A stretch of 64,000 bases of DNA from Lachnospira eligens (lineage in GTDB: Bacteria > Bacillota > Clostridia > Lachnospirales > Lachnospiraceae): positions 186,001-250,000 of the forward strand of contig NZ_WKRD01000005.1 of assembly GCF_009680455.1 (NCBI RefSeq), given 5' to 3'. The stretch's first letter is position 1; each line of letters opens with the position of its first letter. The translations under genes and the position numbers were made by a program. Shown piece after piece: positions 35,097-44,569 of the stretch. The notes beneath the pieces are model-generated. The model made no database searches. It had not been told where the DNA came from and saw only the letters and a list, made by a program, of their open reading frames with translations.

Positions 35097-36533
35097 TTAA
35101 AGTGAATTATAAAGTTCTTCATACTTTCTAGCTGAACTGTTCCATGAGAAGTCTGTCTTCATTCCCCTGTCAACAATCTTATTCCACTCTCTCTTATGAT
35201 TGTAATATACATCCTTAGCATAATTAACAATACCAAGCATCTCATGTGCATTATAATTAGCAAAAGAAAATCCTGTTCCCTTACCTTCATATTCGTTATA
35301 TGGCTCTACAGTATCCTTAAGGCCACCTGTTTCTCTTACTATAGGAACTGTTCCATATCTAAGGCTCATTAGCTGAGAAAGACCGCAAGGTTCGAATAAT
35401 GACGGCATAAGGAATGCATCACAGGCTGCATATACCTTATGTGACATATCTTCTGAATAATATATATTAGCTGACACTCTGTCATTATATTTCCAGTCAT
35501 AATGTCTGAACATATTCTCATATCTCTCTTCACCGGTACCAAGAACAACAAACTGTACATCTTCTGCACAAAGCTGATCCATAACATATGCTACAAGATC
35601 AAGTCCCTTCTGATCTGTAAGTCTCGATACAAGCCCAATCATAAACTTACCCTTATCTTCTGTGAGTCCAAGTTCCTTCTGAAGTGCAACCTTGTTCTTC
35701 CACTTTTCTTTTCTAAAGGTTACCTGATTATAGTTGTTGTAAATTCTCTTATCTGTCTCTGGGTTATATTCATCATAATCAATACCATTAACAATACCAG
35801 ATAAAACATTAGATCTTGCTCTCATAAGGCCATCAAGATTCTCACCATAAAACGGTGTCTTTATCTCTTCTGCATAAGTTTCACTTACAGTTGTAACCCT
35901 GTCAGCATATACAATACCACCTTTTAAGTAATTAGCATCATCATAGGCTTCAAGCTTATCTGATGTAAAATATTCATCTGGAAGTCCTGTAATATCCTTA
36001 ACTTTCTTAAGATCCCATATGCCCTGGAACTTAAGATTATGTATAGTCATAATAGACTTGATACCCTGATAAAACTCTCCCTGAGAGAATCTTTCCTTAA
36101 GATATACAGGAATAAGACCTGTCTGCCAGTCATTACAATGAATTATGTCTGGTCTGAAGCCAAGCACAGGAAGAGCTGAAAGTGCAGCCTTGCTAAAGAA
36201 TGCAAACTTCTCAATATCCTCATGAATCCAGCTGTATGGCTTATTACCACCAAAATAGAATTCATTATCAATAAAGTAAAATGTCACACCATTCCACTCT
36301 AATTCAAAAACACCTACATACTGTGTTCTCCATGCAAGATCTATGTAAAAATGTGTCTTATAAACCATCTTTTCACGATACTCCCAAGGTATACATGTAT
36401 ACTTAGGTATCATTACCCTTACATCAAACTTAGTCTTGTCAAAATACTTAGGAAGTGAACCTGCAACGTCAGCAAGTCCGCCGGTCTTAATAAATGGTAC
36501 AGCCTCTGATGCAATCAACAATACATTTTTCAT
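35097..36533 (-). CDS. glgA: Glycogen synthase (ADP-glucose type)
   Basis: GlgA transfers glucose from ADP-glucose to the growing alpha-1,4 chain of glycogen. The 478-residue GT5 protein has the KTGGLADVAG substrate loop near residue 17, HNLKFQG, and the C-terminal lobe with the PSLFEPCGLSQLMSLRYG block that holds the catalytic Glu pair. Length is normal. No glgC, glgD, glgB or glgP is adjacent, so the pathway genes are scattered. A TATAAT -10 box lies about 40 bases upstream, without a clear -35. Confidence 0.95.
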   Translation of the reverse strand: MKNVLLIASEAVPFIKTGGLADVAGSLPKYFDKTKFDVRVMIPKYTCIPWEYREKMVYKTHFYIDLAWRTQYVGVFELEWNGVTFYFIDNEFYFGGNKPYSWIHEDIEKFAFFSKAALSALPVLGFRPDIIHCNDWQTGLIPVYLKERFSQGEFYQGIKSIMTIHNLKFQGIWDLKKVKDITGLPDEYFTSDKLEAYDDANYLKGGIVYADRVTTVSETYAEEIKTPFYGENLDGLMRARSNVLSGIVNGIDYDEYNPETDKRIYNNYNQVTFRKEKWKNKVALQKELGLTEDKGKFMIGLVSRLTDQKGLDLVAYVMDQLCAEDVQFVVLGTGEERYENMFRHYDWKYNDRVSANIYYSEDMSHKVYAACDAFLMPSLFEPCGLSQLMSLRYGTVPIVRETGGLKDTVEPYNEYEGKGTGFSFANYNAHEMLGIVNYAKDVYYNHKREWNKIVDRGMKTDFSWNSSARKYEELYNSL

Positions 36534-36582
36534 ACATTAGTCCTCATTTCTTCTTAATTATAATCCCATACTCTTCATGCAT

Positions 36583-36622
36583 TTATAAAAAAATAAGTGC
36601 AGTCCTTGTAAAACTGCACTCA
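36583..36622 (-). terminator. Intrinsic terminator after the NlpC/P60 gene
   Basis: AGTGCAGT and its complement pair around a ten-base loop; on the minus strand a seven-T run follows. It ends the transcript of the hydrolase gene before glgA. Confidence 0.8.
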
Positions 36623-36644
36623 TTATATCACATATATTATAATA

Positions 36645-37700
36645 TTACCAGTAACGTCTTATAGCAATTACACTCATACCTATTGAATTAACACCAACAA
36701 GCCTTACTGAACCGCCTGGAACATTAGCATGAATCATCTGTCCCCCACCTACATATAATCCAACATGTCCCGGATAACATATAACATCGCCTGGCTGTGC
36801 ATTGGCAAGTCCGTTAACCGCTGTACCACCATATGCCTGGGCACTTGATGATCTTGAAATACTAATCCCATACTGTCTGAACAGATAAGAAGTAAATCCT
36901 GAGCAGTCAAAACCTGATGGTGAACTTCCACCGCTTACATATGGAACTCCAAGAAGTGAATATGCAAGTGAAACAACACCACTTGCTACAGATGAATCAC
37001 CCTTTGCCGGTGTAACTGTTGTATTAATCTGCTGGTTCTGTTTCGCCGCTGCTGCCTGACGTTCCTGTTCTTTCTTAGCCGCAACTTCTGCCGCTTTCTT
37101 AACAGCTGATTCAAGCTGGCTGTTTACATCATCAGCCTTAGCCTGTGTTTCCTGAATAGTACTATAAAGCAATGCCTGTTTCTCAGTAAGCTGTGTCTGT
37201 GCTTCATCAAGTTCCTGCTTATCACTTTCAAGTTTTTCCTTGAGTTCCTTAATTTCACTAGCAGTCTGAGCCATTTCATCAAGCTTGTTTCTGTCATAAT
37301 TATAAACTTCCTGCATATACACTGCTTTATTAAGCATTGTACTCATGTCTGATGAAGTAAGGAAAACTTCAGCTAATGATACAGACTGGTCTTCATACAT
37401 ATACTTGATACGAAGCTTCATATCCTCATATTGCGCTGACTGAATCTTCTCTGCCTCTTCAAGTTTTACATTAGCTGCATCTATTTCATCAGATTTATTA
37501 GCCATCTTAAGTTCCAGATCATCCATCTGTTGTAACAGATAAGCCCACTGATCCTGAAGATTATCCAATTCCTGTTGTGTCTGTTGCTTCTGCTGCTTTA
37601 ACTTATCAACGTCATCTGCAAATACAGCAAATACTGTGGATACAGTTAATGTAGATGATAATAACACGGCTGCAAAACCTTTAAATATTCTCTTACGCAT
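36645..37700 (-). CDS. NlpC/P60 peptidoglycan hydrolase with coiled coil (CwlO/PcsB-like)
   Basis: The 351-residue protein starts with a signal peptide ending near VFADD, followed by a long coiled coil of about 180 residues (KQQKQQTQQELDNLQDQW onward), a low-complexity Ala/Gln linker, and an NlpC/P60 domain. The catalytic Cys is in GFDCSGFTSYLF and the His in GHVGLYVG; a downstream HANVPGG completes the triad. This order matches CwlO/PcsB-type D,L-endopeptidases, which are activated by FtsEX during growth. I chose the ATG after GAGGT; one four codons upstream is possible. It stands alone behind a strong promoter and an inverted repeat. Confidence 0.9.
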   Translation of the reverse strand: MRKRIFKGFAAVLLSSTLTVSTVFAVFADDVDKLKQQKQQTQQELDNLQDQWAYLLQQMDDLELKMANKSDEIDAANVKLEEAEKIQSAQYEDMKLRIKYMYEDQSVSLAEVFLTSSDMSTMLNKAVYMQEVYNYDRNKLDEMAQTASEIKELKEKLESDKQELDEAQTQLTEKQALLYSTIQETQAKADDVNSQLESAVKKAAEVAAKKEQERQAAAAKQNQQINTTVTPAKGDSSVASGVVSLAYSLLGVPYVSGGSSPSGFDCSGFTSYLFRQYGISISRSSSAQAYGGTAVNGLANAQPGDVICYPGHVGLYVGGGQMIHANVPGGSVRLVGVNSIGMSVIAIRRYW

Positions 37701-37738
37701 ATATAACCTCAACTAAAATAATTATTACAAAATTGTTA

Positions 37739-37756
37739 AAAATCGTTTACGATTTT
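37739..37756. repeat. Inverted repeat near the transcription start of the NlpC/P60 gene
   Basis: AAAATCG and CGATTTT are separated by TTTA, immediately downstream of the -10 box of this gene's promoter. It could be an operator or a short leader hairpin. Confidence 0.45.
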
Positions 37757-37759
37757 GTA

Positions 37760-37788
37760 ATTATAATATAAACGCTGCTATTTATCAA
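37760..37788 (-). promoter_or_regulatory. Sigma-A promoter for the NlpC/P60 hydrolase
   Basis: On the minus strand TTGATA (five of six) and TATAAT (perfect) are 17 bases apart, with a leader of some 50 bases. Very good match. Confidence 0.78.
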
Positions 37789-37841
37789 GGCTTTACAATT
37801 AAATATACATGAAAAATATGTGAACATTTTTATATTAAATA

Positions 37842-38627
37842 TTATCTAATATTGTACTGCAGACGAATTTTATCCGAAATCAATGCGATGAATTCTGAAT
37901 TAGTTGGCTTTCCTTTTCCACAGTTAATAGTATACCCAAACAGATCATTCAGTGTATCTGTATTACCACGATTCCATGCAACTTCAATTGCATGTCTTAT
38001 AGCTCTCTCTACCCTGCTGGGTGTAGTTTCGTATTTTCTTGCAATAGTTGGATAAAGTACTTTTGTAACACTGTTTATAATTTCTGCATCCTTTACTGAT
38101 AAAGTAATTGATTCCCTAAGATACTGATAGCCTTTAATATGTGCCGGAATCCCGATATCATGAATTATATTTGTTATATCTGTCTCAAGATTTCTGTCTG
38201 TAATAGAAACCGGTTCTCTTGGCACTGTTTTTACACTTACTTTGTCATGCTGATTTCTTATGTATCGTATTCTGTTAACCAGCACCTCATTGTCAAATGG
38301 TTTCATTATGTAATATGCTGCTCCCATATTAAATGCATCCTCAGTTACACTGTCTCTGCCTATAGCGCTTATTACAATAAAGTCTGGCTTTGAATCTAAC
38401 GTTTTGTCTGCCCTTACTTTTTCCATAACAGTAATTCCATCTATCCCAGGCATTATAAGATCAAGTAAAACAACATCCGGCTGGCTCTCATGAATCATTT
38501 TCACGGTATCTGCACCATTATCAGCCGTTCCAACAATTCTCATGTCATCTTCCTCATCAATTACACTCCTTAATGCCTCCAGAATACTCTGATTATCATC
38601 TGCGATAGCTATTTTAGTCCTCTCCAT
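37842..38627 (-). CDS. spo0A: Sporulation master regulator Spo0A
   Basis: Spo0A is the response regulator that starts sporulation in Firmicutes. The 261-residue protein (start after AAAGGG) has the receiver domain with the acidic pocket Asp10/Asp11, phospho-acceptor Asp56 in [10 protein letters not shown], and Lys109 in IMKPF. The C-terminal domain has the Spo0A-specific [15 protein letters not shown] and the recognition-helix region [18 protein letters not shown] reading from 38756 adds 43 residues with no receiver-like sequence and lies over the promoter. It is preceded by two 0A boxes and a sigma-A promoter. The spoIVB gene, usually next to it, is separated by a transporter. Confidence 0.97.
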   Translation of the reverse strand: MERTKIAIADDNQSILEALRSVIDEEDDMRIVGTADNGADTVKMIHESQPDVVLLDLIMPGIDGITVMEKVRADKTLDSKPDFIVISAIGRDSVTEDAFNMGAAYYIMKPFDNEVLVNRIRYIRNQHDKVSVKTVPREPVSITDRNLETDITNIIHDIGIPAHIKGYQYLRESITLSVKDAEIINSVTKVLYPTIARKYETTPSRVERAIRHAIEVAWNRGNTDTLNDLFGYTINCGKGKPTNSEFIALISDKIRLQYNIR

Positions 38628-38691
38628 ACATTCAAGCCCTTTCATAATGTGAAAATTAAATAATCCGACATTTTTCAACTTCACAATAGTT

Positions 38692-38720
38692 AGTATAGTT
38701 TTTACAGCAGCAGTCTGCAA
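38692..38720 (-). promoter_or_regulatory. Sigma-A promoter for spo0A
   Basis: On the minus strand TTGCAG (four of six) and TATACT (five of six) are 17 bases apart, about 65 bases upstream of the spo0A ATG. No sigma-H consensus is evident. Confidence 0.6.
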
Positions 38721-38748
38721 GCACTTTTTATCGCAAGATATCTCAGCA

Positions 38749-38767
38749 TTCGACAAAATTCGACACA
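38749..38767 (-). promoter_or_regulatory. Two tandem Spo0A boxes upstream of spo0A
   Basis: On the minus strand TTTGTCGAA (perfect match to the published consensus TTTGTCRAA) and TGTGTCGAA (eight of nine) begin exactly ten bases apart, one helical turn, in the same orientation. They lie some 30 bases upstream of the -35 box, so autoregulation of spo0A is likely. Confidence 0.75.
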
Positions 38768-38778
38768 GTTTTTGTTTA

Positions 38779-40128
38779 TTAAATCAAACCATCAATAATA
38801 ATGAATAAAATAATCAGAGGCAGGATATATTTAAGATAAAACTTAAAAATCTTAGGCATGCCGATACCCTTTCCTGTATTAACTTCATTCATATAATTAT
38901 CATATCCCCAGCCAAGCTTAGTCGTACAGAATAGAAGTATAACAAGGCTTCCTATAGGAAGAATAAGACTGCTTACAAGAAAATCTTCCAAATCAAGCAC
39001 ATTAGTTCCAGCGCCAAGCGGTGTAAATCCGCTTAATACATTGAACCCAAGAATGCATGGGATACTCATGATAATTATAATAAACAGGTTAATTACACCT
39101 GCTTTCTTACGGTTCCATCCAAAAGCTTCCATATTGCATGCAATAATGTTCTCCAGAACAGCAATAACTGTGGATAATGCCGCAAATGTCATAAAAAGGA
39201 AAAACATTGCGCCCCAGAATCTTCCACCTGACATATGTTCGAACACCTTTGGAAGTGTGACAAATATAAGGCTTGGACCACTGTCTGTTGGTATATTATA
39301 TGACATACATGCTGGAAATATGATAACTCCTGACATAATTGCAACAAATGTGTCAAGTAATGTAATCTGTATTCCCTCTCCTACAAGTGCTCGTTCTTTC
39401 CCAATATAGCTTCCAAATATCATCATTGAGCCCATTCCCACACTTAAAGTAAAAAAAGCCTGCCTCATTGCCTCAATAATAATATTTCCAAGACCAACCT
39501 CTTTTATCTTATCCATATCAGGAACAAGAAAATATTGCATTCCCTTTCCGGCACCATCAAGCGTAAGACTGTGGATAGCAAGAATAACAATAAGTCCAAG
39601 AAGAATAAGCATCATATATTTTGTAATCTTCTCAACACCATTCTGGAGTCCCATACTGCAGACAATAACCGCAATAAGAACTATCACTGCCATCCACACA
39701 AACATTATCCATGGATTAGCAGTTACATCAGCAAACATCTGTGAACTGTCTGTGTTTTTTGTAATATCACCAGTTACATACTTAATAAAATATCCTAGCA
39801 TCCATCCTGAAACAGTAGTATAGAAGAATAAAAGTATATAATTGCCTATCATTCCAAGATATCCATGAATATGCCACTTCTGTCCAGGTCGCTCCAGTTC
39901 ATGATACGCCCTTATTATGCTGCTTTTAGAAGCTCTTCCCATTGCAAGTTCCATTGATAGTACAGGAATTCCAAACATAAGAAGGAATAACATATATAAT
40001 AAAACAAATATTCCACCTCCATTATTGCCTGCAACATATGGAAAACGCCATACATTTCCAATTCCGATTGCGCAGCCTGCACTTATAAGTATGAATCCAA
40101 GTCTGCTGCCAAATTTCTCTCTTTCCAT
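38779..40128 (-). CDS. Sodium-dependent amino-acid transporter (NSS/SNF family)
   Basis: The 449-residue protein belongs to the neurotransmitter:sodium symporter family (LeuT, MhsT, TnaT relatives): [19 protein letters not shown] in TM1, with the unwound GNVWRFPY turn, and [14 protein letters not shown] in TM2, ELAMGR, then about nine more spans. Prokaryotic members import amino acids such as leucine, tryptophan or alanine with Na+; the substrate here cannot be told. It lies between spoIVB and spo0A, which are adjacent in most spore formers. AAAGGA precedes the ATG. It looks like an insertion in the conserved order. Confidence 0.93.
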   Translation of the reverse strand: MEREKFGSRLGFILISAGCAIGIGNVWRFPYVAGNNGGGIFVLLYMLFLLMFGIPVLSMELAMGRASKSSIIRAYHELERPGQKWHIHGYLGMIGNYILLFFYTTVSGWMLGYFIKYVTGDITKNTDSSQMFADVTANPWIMFVWMAVIVLIAVIVCSMGLQNGVEKITKYMMLILLGLIVILAIHSLTLDGAGKGMQYFLVPDMDKIKEVGLGNIIIEAMRQAFFTLSVGMGSMMIFGSYIGKERALVGEGIQITLLDTFVAIMSGVIIFPACMSYNIPTDSGPSLIFVTLPKVFEHMSGGRFWGAMFFLFMTFAALSTVIAVLENIIACNMEAFGWNRKKAGVINLFIIIIMSIPCILGFNVLSGFTPLGAGTNVLDLEDFLVSSLILPIGSLVILLFCTTKLGWGYDNYMNEVNTGKGIGMPKIFKFYLKYILPLIILFIIIDGLI

Positions 40129-40160
40129 CGTATTATAATCCTTTTCTTTGTTAGTTTCTT

Positions 40161-41396
40161 TTAGTCTTTATCAAGCATTCTATCAATAAATATACCATAT
40201 CCGCAAGTAGAATCATCAACAAATACATGTGTGACCGCCCCAATTATCTTTCCATTCTGAATAATCGGGCTTCCACTCATCCCCTGAACAATTCCATTAG
40301 TCAGCTTGAGAAGCTCTCCTGATGTTACTTTAAATGTTATATTCTTAGAATCGCCATACTTTAAATCTGTTATATCAATTTCATAATCATGAAAACTGCC
40401 ATTGTTATAAAACCTTACATATGCTGTTCCTTTTGAAGCTTCATATGACCCGGCTGCTTTCATCAGTTCAGGTGAATACTCATTATATAAAGAGTACGCA
40501 TTTTCACCGTATATGCCTTTATCAGTATTACATCTTATACTTCCTATGTTGTCCTCTCTATAATCAATAGTACCAAGAAGCTCTCCCGGCTCTCCATTTT
40601 TTCCAGGTACAATAGACAGAATCCTTGTTCTGTATATCATGCCATCTTTTATATCAAGTACCTTCCCTGTTTCGTTATCTGATATTCCATGTCCTAATGC
40701 GGCAAATGTGCCATCTTCACACACATAAGTAACAGTTCCAACACCCTGTGTATCATCTTTAACCCAGATTCCGATTTTGTATTCTCCTGCAACATTTTTC
40801 ACAGGTATAATCTGCTCTTCAATTTCCTGACCATCCCGCCTGACAGTTATGTCCATACTATTTCCCGCCGATTCTGACACCGCCTGTAAAAGCTGTTCTT
40901 TCGTATCTGTCTGAGAACCATTAACTTTAATTATATAATCACCTTTATTAATCTTTCCTTTGGCAGGAACAACATTCTGCCCATCATATGTGCATATTGT
41001 CTCTGTATTAACAACATATACTCCATTACATTTAAGATATATACCTACCTGAAAACCACCAGAATAAATGTATTTTTCATCGACTACCTCCATATGTGTC
41101 CTTGCGACAGAAAGCAGTCCAAAAAGCTTATAATCCACATAATACTGACCGGTATTTCCCGACTGGATTGTAACCTGCTTTCCAAAATCAATATTATCGG
41201 CACATATATTATTACTGCTGTCATATACAGTACCAACAACAGGTATGTCCATAGAAAAAACAGCCTTATCCTGCTTATATATATATAGCTTATCTGGAAT
41301 CTTTTTCTTAATTGAATTACAGTATATATAAGCTCCAAAACCTATGCAAAATGCCAGAACCCCGGCATAAATTAACCCTTTTTTAAAATTCTTCAT
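40161..41396 (-). CDS. spoIVB: SpoIVB peptidase (S55 family)
   Basis: SpoIVB is made in the forespore and, as a secreted serine protease, triggers pro-sigma-K processing in the mother cell. The 411-residue protein has an N-terminal membrane anchor, a PDZ domain (roughly residues 120-210, with KINKGDYIIKVNG), and the protease domain with AALGHGISD (catalytic His) and GMSGSPIIQNGKI (catalytic Ser). Length fits the family. It lies between recN and the NSS transporter. GGTGGA lies ahead of the ATG. Confidence 0.95.
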   Translation of the reverse strand: MKNFKKGLIYAGVLAFCIGFGAYIYCNSIKKKIPDKLYIYKQDKAVFSMDIPVVGTVYDSSNNICADNIDFGKQVTIQSGNTGQYYVDYKLFGLLSVARTHMEVVDEKYIYSGGFQVGIYLKCNGVYVVNTETICTYDGQNVVPAKGKINKGDYIIKVNGSQTDTKEQLLQAVSESAGNSMDITVRRDGQEIEEQIIPVKNVAGEYKIGIWVKDDTQGVGTVTYVCEDGTFAALGHGISDNETGKVLDIKDGMIYRTRILSIVPGKNGEPGELLGTIDYREDNIGSIRCNTDKGIYGENAYSLYNEYSPELMKAAGSYEASKGTAYVRFYNNGSFHDYEIDITDLKYGDSKNITFKVTSGELLKLTNGIVQGMSGSPIIQNGKIIGAVTHVFVDDSTCGYGIFIDRMLDKD

Positions 41397-41482
41397 ATCA
41401 ATCCACCATCCTTCTAAGATTAGTATTGACCAATGAAATACTTTTAAAAAAGGGTATTACTGTAAATTCAGTTAAAATGTAT

Positions 41483-43156
41483 TTAATTATTTTTTGCCGT
41501 CTGTGCCATATTCTTAAGTTCTTTTGCATTAGACACAACTGCATCTGTAATACTTGAACCGCCAAGCATTCTTGCTAACTCACCTATACTTTCATCATAT
41601 GAAAGCTTTGTTATGTTACTTATTGTCCGATTATCTTTAGTAGACTTCTCAATAACATAGTGATTATCAGCCATTGCCGCAATCTGAGGCAGATGGGTAA
41701 TGCATATTATCTGATGAGTTTTTGAGAGTGTATTTAACTTCTCTGCAACAAGCTGTGCCGTCTTTCCGCTGATTCCTGCATCAATCTCATCAAATATCAG
41801 TGTTTTGGATACATCTGTCTCTGCCATTACACTTTTAATAGCAAGCATGATTCTTGACAATTCTCCACCTGATGCAATCTTTGCAAGAGGCTTCATATCT
41901 TCACCCGGATTAGTTGATATCATAAACCTGACATTGTCAGTTCCGGTTGAATCAGGATTTTTCTCTTCAAATTCAGCTTCAAATCTTACATCAAGAAAAT
42001 TAAGCTGTTTTAAGGCATTTATTATATCCTGCGAAAAATTTAGTGCTGTTTTCTTTCTCTGGCTGCTTAAAAGAGAAGCCGCATTCATAAGTTTTTTATA
42101 AGCTCTATCATATTCAGCTTTTCTTGCAGCAACAACTTCATCATAATTCTCATATTCAGATAACTTCTGTTTCTTATCATCAAGAACAGATAATATATCT
42201 TCAATCGACTTGCCATATTTCATCTTAAGAGAATTAATCATATCAAGTCTTTCTTCAAGTATATTGAATTCAGACTGGTCAAATGTAAAATCATCCATAT
42301 AAGATGAAAGGTTATGAGCCACATCTGATATAAGATTCTCAATATCAGCCAGAATATCACAGTCATCTTTCAAAGATTCATCATATTCGCTTGCAGCTAT
42401 CATATTCTTTAATGCAGCTCCTGCCATATCACTAAGATTATTGTCACCTTCTGAAAGCAGCATCGACACCTCAGAAAGATTTCCTGCAATCTTCTGGAAG
42501 TTACTCATTCTCCGGTAATCAGCTTCAATCTGTTCATCTTCTCCAGGTTTTAAAGCAGCTGATTCAAGCTCATTGATTTCATATTGAAGAAAAGCCATCT
42601 CTTTAATCCTTGATTCATCATCACCAGAAAGACTTTCATATGCTTTTTTGCATATAGTATATTCCTTATAGCATTCTTTATACGAATCAAGAAGTGGATT
42701 AATACTGTTATCATAATCATCAATTACAGACAAATGATTACTCTCATCCATAAGAAGCTGGTTATCATGCTGTCCGTGAATATCAATCAGTTCATGTGCA
42801 AGAACTCTTGTCTGGGCTGATGTAAAAGACTGTCCGTTAACCTTAATCTGCGAACGATTTGCCATAATTTTCCTCGAAATAACAAGTTCACCATCATCGC
42901 ATGATATAACCCCCAGTTCTTTGATTCGTTCAATCTTATCTTCTGGTATTGCAAATGTTATCTCTGAAAGTCCATATTCACATCCTGACCTTATAAAATC
43001 AGGTGATGTCTTGCTTCCTAATGCAGCATTAATAGAACCAAGAATAATAGATTTACCTGCACCGGTTTCACCAGAAAGTATATTAAGTCCTTCATCAAAA
43101 TCAATATTCTCTTCTTCTATAAGTGCAAGATTCTTAACATGTAAATTAACTAACAT
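41483..43156 (-). CDS. recN: DNA repair ATPase RecN
   Basis: RecN is an SMC-like protein recruited early to double-strand breaks. The 557-residue protein has the Walker A GETGAGKSI at about residues 29-37, a long coiled-coil centre, and the C-terminal signature and Walker B: ASGGELSRIMLAIK and TLIFDEIDAGISGKTA. Length is normal. It sits between argR and spoIVB as in Bacillus. Confidence 0.97.
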   Translation of the reverse strand: MLVNLHVKNLALIEEENIDFDEGLNILSGETGAGKSIILGSINAALGSKTSPDFIRSGCEYGLSEITFAIPEDKIERIKELGVISCDDGELVISRKIMANRSQIKVNGQSFTSAQTRVLAHELIDIHGQHDNQLLMDESNHLSVIDDYDNSINPLLDSYKECYKEYTICKKAYESLSGDDESRIKEMAFLQYEINELESAALKPGEDEQIEADYRRMSNFQKIAGNLSEVSMLLSEGDNNLSDMAGAALKNMIAASEYDESLKDDCDILADIENLISDVAHNLSSYMDDFTFDQSEFNILEERLDMINSLKMKYGKSIEDILSVLDDKKQKLSEYENYDEVVAARKAEYDRAYKKLMNAASLLSSQRKKTALNFSQDIINALKQLNFLDVRFEAEFEEKNPDSTGTDNVRFMISTNPGEDMKPLAKIASGGELSRIMLAIKSVMAETDVSKTLIFDEIDAGISGKTAQLVAEKLNTLSKTHQIICITHLPQIAAMADNHYVIEKSTKDNRTISNITKLSYDESIGELARMLGGSSITDAVVSNAKELKNMAQTAKNN

Positions 43157-43179
43157 ATCCTGCCTTTCAATTCTGTCTA

Positions 43180-43635
43180 TTAATTGTTCTTAATAAGTTT
43201 CTTAATCTTGTTCATAACAAGCAAAGTATCATTAACAGTCCTTACTGCACACATGATAGTATCATCTCCTGCAATAGAACCTACAATCTCATTCCATTCC
43301 AGTGCATCTATTGCTGCACATACAGCCATTGCCATTCCAGGTGCAGTCTTAATTACAAGAATATTCTGTGCCATATCCATTGATACAAAGCCTTCTTTAA
43401 GAACCGTTAAAAATTTATCACTTGCAACAGGTTTGTCCTTTGTAAGTGTTGCATACCTTGTTCTCTTACCATCCACAGAAACTTTTGACAGATTAAGCTC
43501 TCTTATATCTCTTGAAACAGTAGCCTGCGTAACATTATAGCCTTCATCGTTCAGAATCTTTGCCAGCTCCTCCTGTGTTCCAACTTCGTATCTGTCAATT
43601 ACTTCTAATATCTTTTTATGTCTGTCTGTTTTCAT
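43180..43635 (-). CDS. argR: Arginine repressor ArgR/AhrC
   Basis: ArgR senses arginine as a hexamer and represses its synthesis genes. The 151-residue protein (start after GGGGATAATT) has the N-terminal winged helix with QEELAKILNDEGYNVTQATVSRD and the C-terminal domain with IVGSIAGDDTIMCAVR, which contains the arginine-binding Asp pair. An alternative start four codons upstream is possible. Its place beside recN is conserved and does not imply regulation of recN. Confidence 0.96.
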   Translation of the reverse strand: MKTDRHKKILEVIDRYEVGTQEELAKILNDEGYNVTQATVSRDIRELNLSKVSVDGKRTRYATLTKDKPVASDKFLTVLKEGFVSMDMAQNILVIKTAPGMAMAVCAAIDALEWNEIVGSIAGDDTIMCAVRTVNDTLLVMNKIKKLIKNN

Positions 43636-43647
43636 AATTATCCCCAA

Positions 43648-44529
43648 CTACATTTTGTTCCTTATTCTCTCTAAGAATGAAATTCTGCTTGTCTTGACAA
43701 ATCTTGATATACGCTCTGACTGCGTAATAACAATTCTGTCTCCCGTTACAACTTCACAGAAGCTTTCTCCATCAAATGTGGCAACTCTTGCGCTGTCATT
43801 CTTAAGAGAACCCGTCATTCTTCCTGATGAGCTTTTATTATCCTTCATCTCAATCATAATCTCATCATCGGCAGCAAATATAATACTTCTCTGATTAAGT
43901 GAATGAGGACATATAGGTGTCACCATTATAAGTCTTGCTGTCGGCTGTATTATAGGTCCTCCTGCTGACAGACTGTACGCTGTCGATCCTGTTGCGGTCG
44001 AAACAATTACCCCGTCAGCCGAATATGTATTAAGATACTCGCCATTGACATATATATCAAAATCAATAATTCTTAAAGCACCATTTCTGTTAATTACAAC
44101 ATCATTAAGTGCCACATCAGAAAAAATGCGTTCTTCACCGCGATATATACATCCATCAAGCATCATGCGTCTGTCAATCTCATAATCGTCTCTAAGAAGA
44201 CTCTCTAATGTCTCCTCAAAGCTTGACATATCTGTGTCTGTAAGATAACCAAGAGTTCCGATGTTAACGCCTATAAAAGGAATATCCTTCTCAGACAACT
44301 CCCTCGATGCCTGAATAAGTGTACCATCACCTCCAAGAACAATAACACATTCAGTATTATCAGGAACCAGTCTTACATCACTGTATGAACCTGTTTTATT
44401 AAATGCCTGTTCCTGTTCTATCTGGCATACACATTCAGCTCCTTTTGAGCGTAAAAAATGTGCAATCTTTCTTGTATTAACACCATCAGGATCTTTAAAC
44501 CTGTTAGTAACAATATAAAAATATTTCAT
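43648..44529 (-). CDS. nadK: NAD kinase
   Basis: NadK phosphorylates NAD to NADP. The 293-residue protein has the GGDGTLIQASRE motif (family GGDGT), the glycine-rich second motif TATGSTAYSLSAGGP, and PICPHSLNQR. Length is typical. I start it after GAGGT; the ATG four codons earlier is an alternative. It lies between tlyA and argR, an arrangement common in Clostridia though not in Bacillus. Confidence 0.96.
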   Translation of the reverse strand: MKYFYIVTNRFKDPDGVNTRKIAHFLRSKGAECVCQIEQEQAFNKTGSYSDVRLVPDNTECVIVLGGDGTLIQASRELSEKDIPFIGVNIGTLGYLTDTDMSSFEETLESLLRDDYEIDRRMMLDGCIYRGEERIFSDVALNDVVINRNGALRIIDFDIYVNGEYLNTYSADGVIVSTATGSTAYSLSAGGPIIQPTARLIMVTPICPHSLNQRSIIFAADDEIMIEMKDNKSSSGRMTGSLKNDSARVATFDGESFCEVVTGDRIVITQSERISRFVKTSRISFLERIRNKM

Positions 44530-44569
44530 GCTGAACCTCATTTAGTATACGAAAAGAATTAAATATATA

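Noticed and set aside
34873..35100. Plus-strand reading frame of 75 codons over the tRNA-Leu
   Set aside because: It reads through the mature tRNA and its terminator; the tRNA explains the sequence.
37730..37760. WalR box ahead of the CwlO-like gene
   Set aside because: The best alignment matches only the first half-site well and the second at four of six positions.
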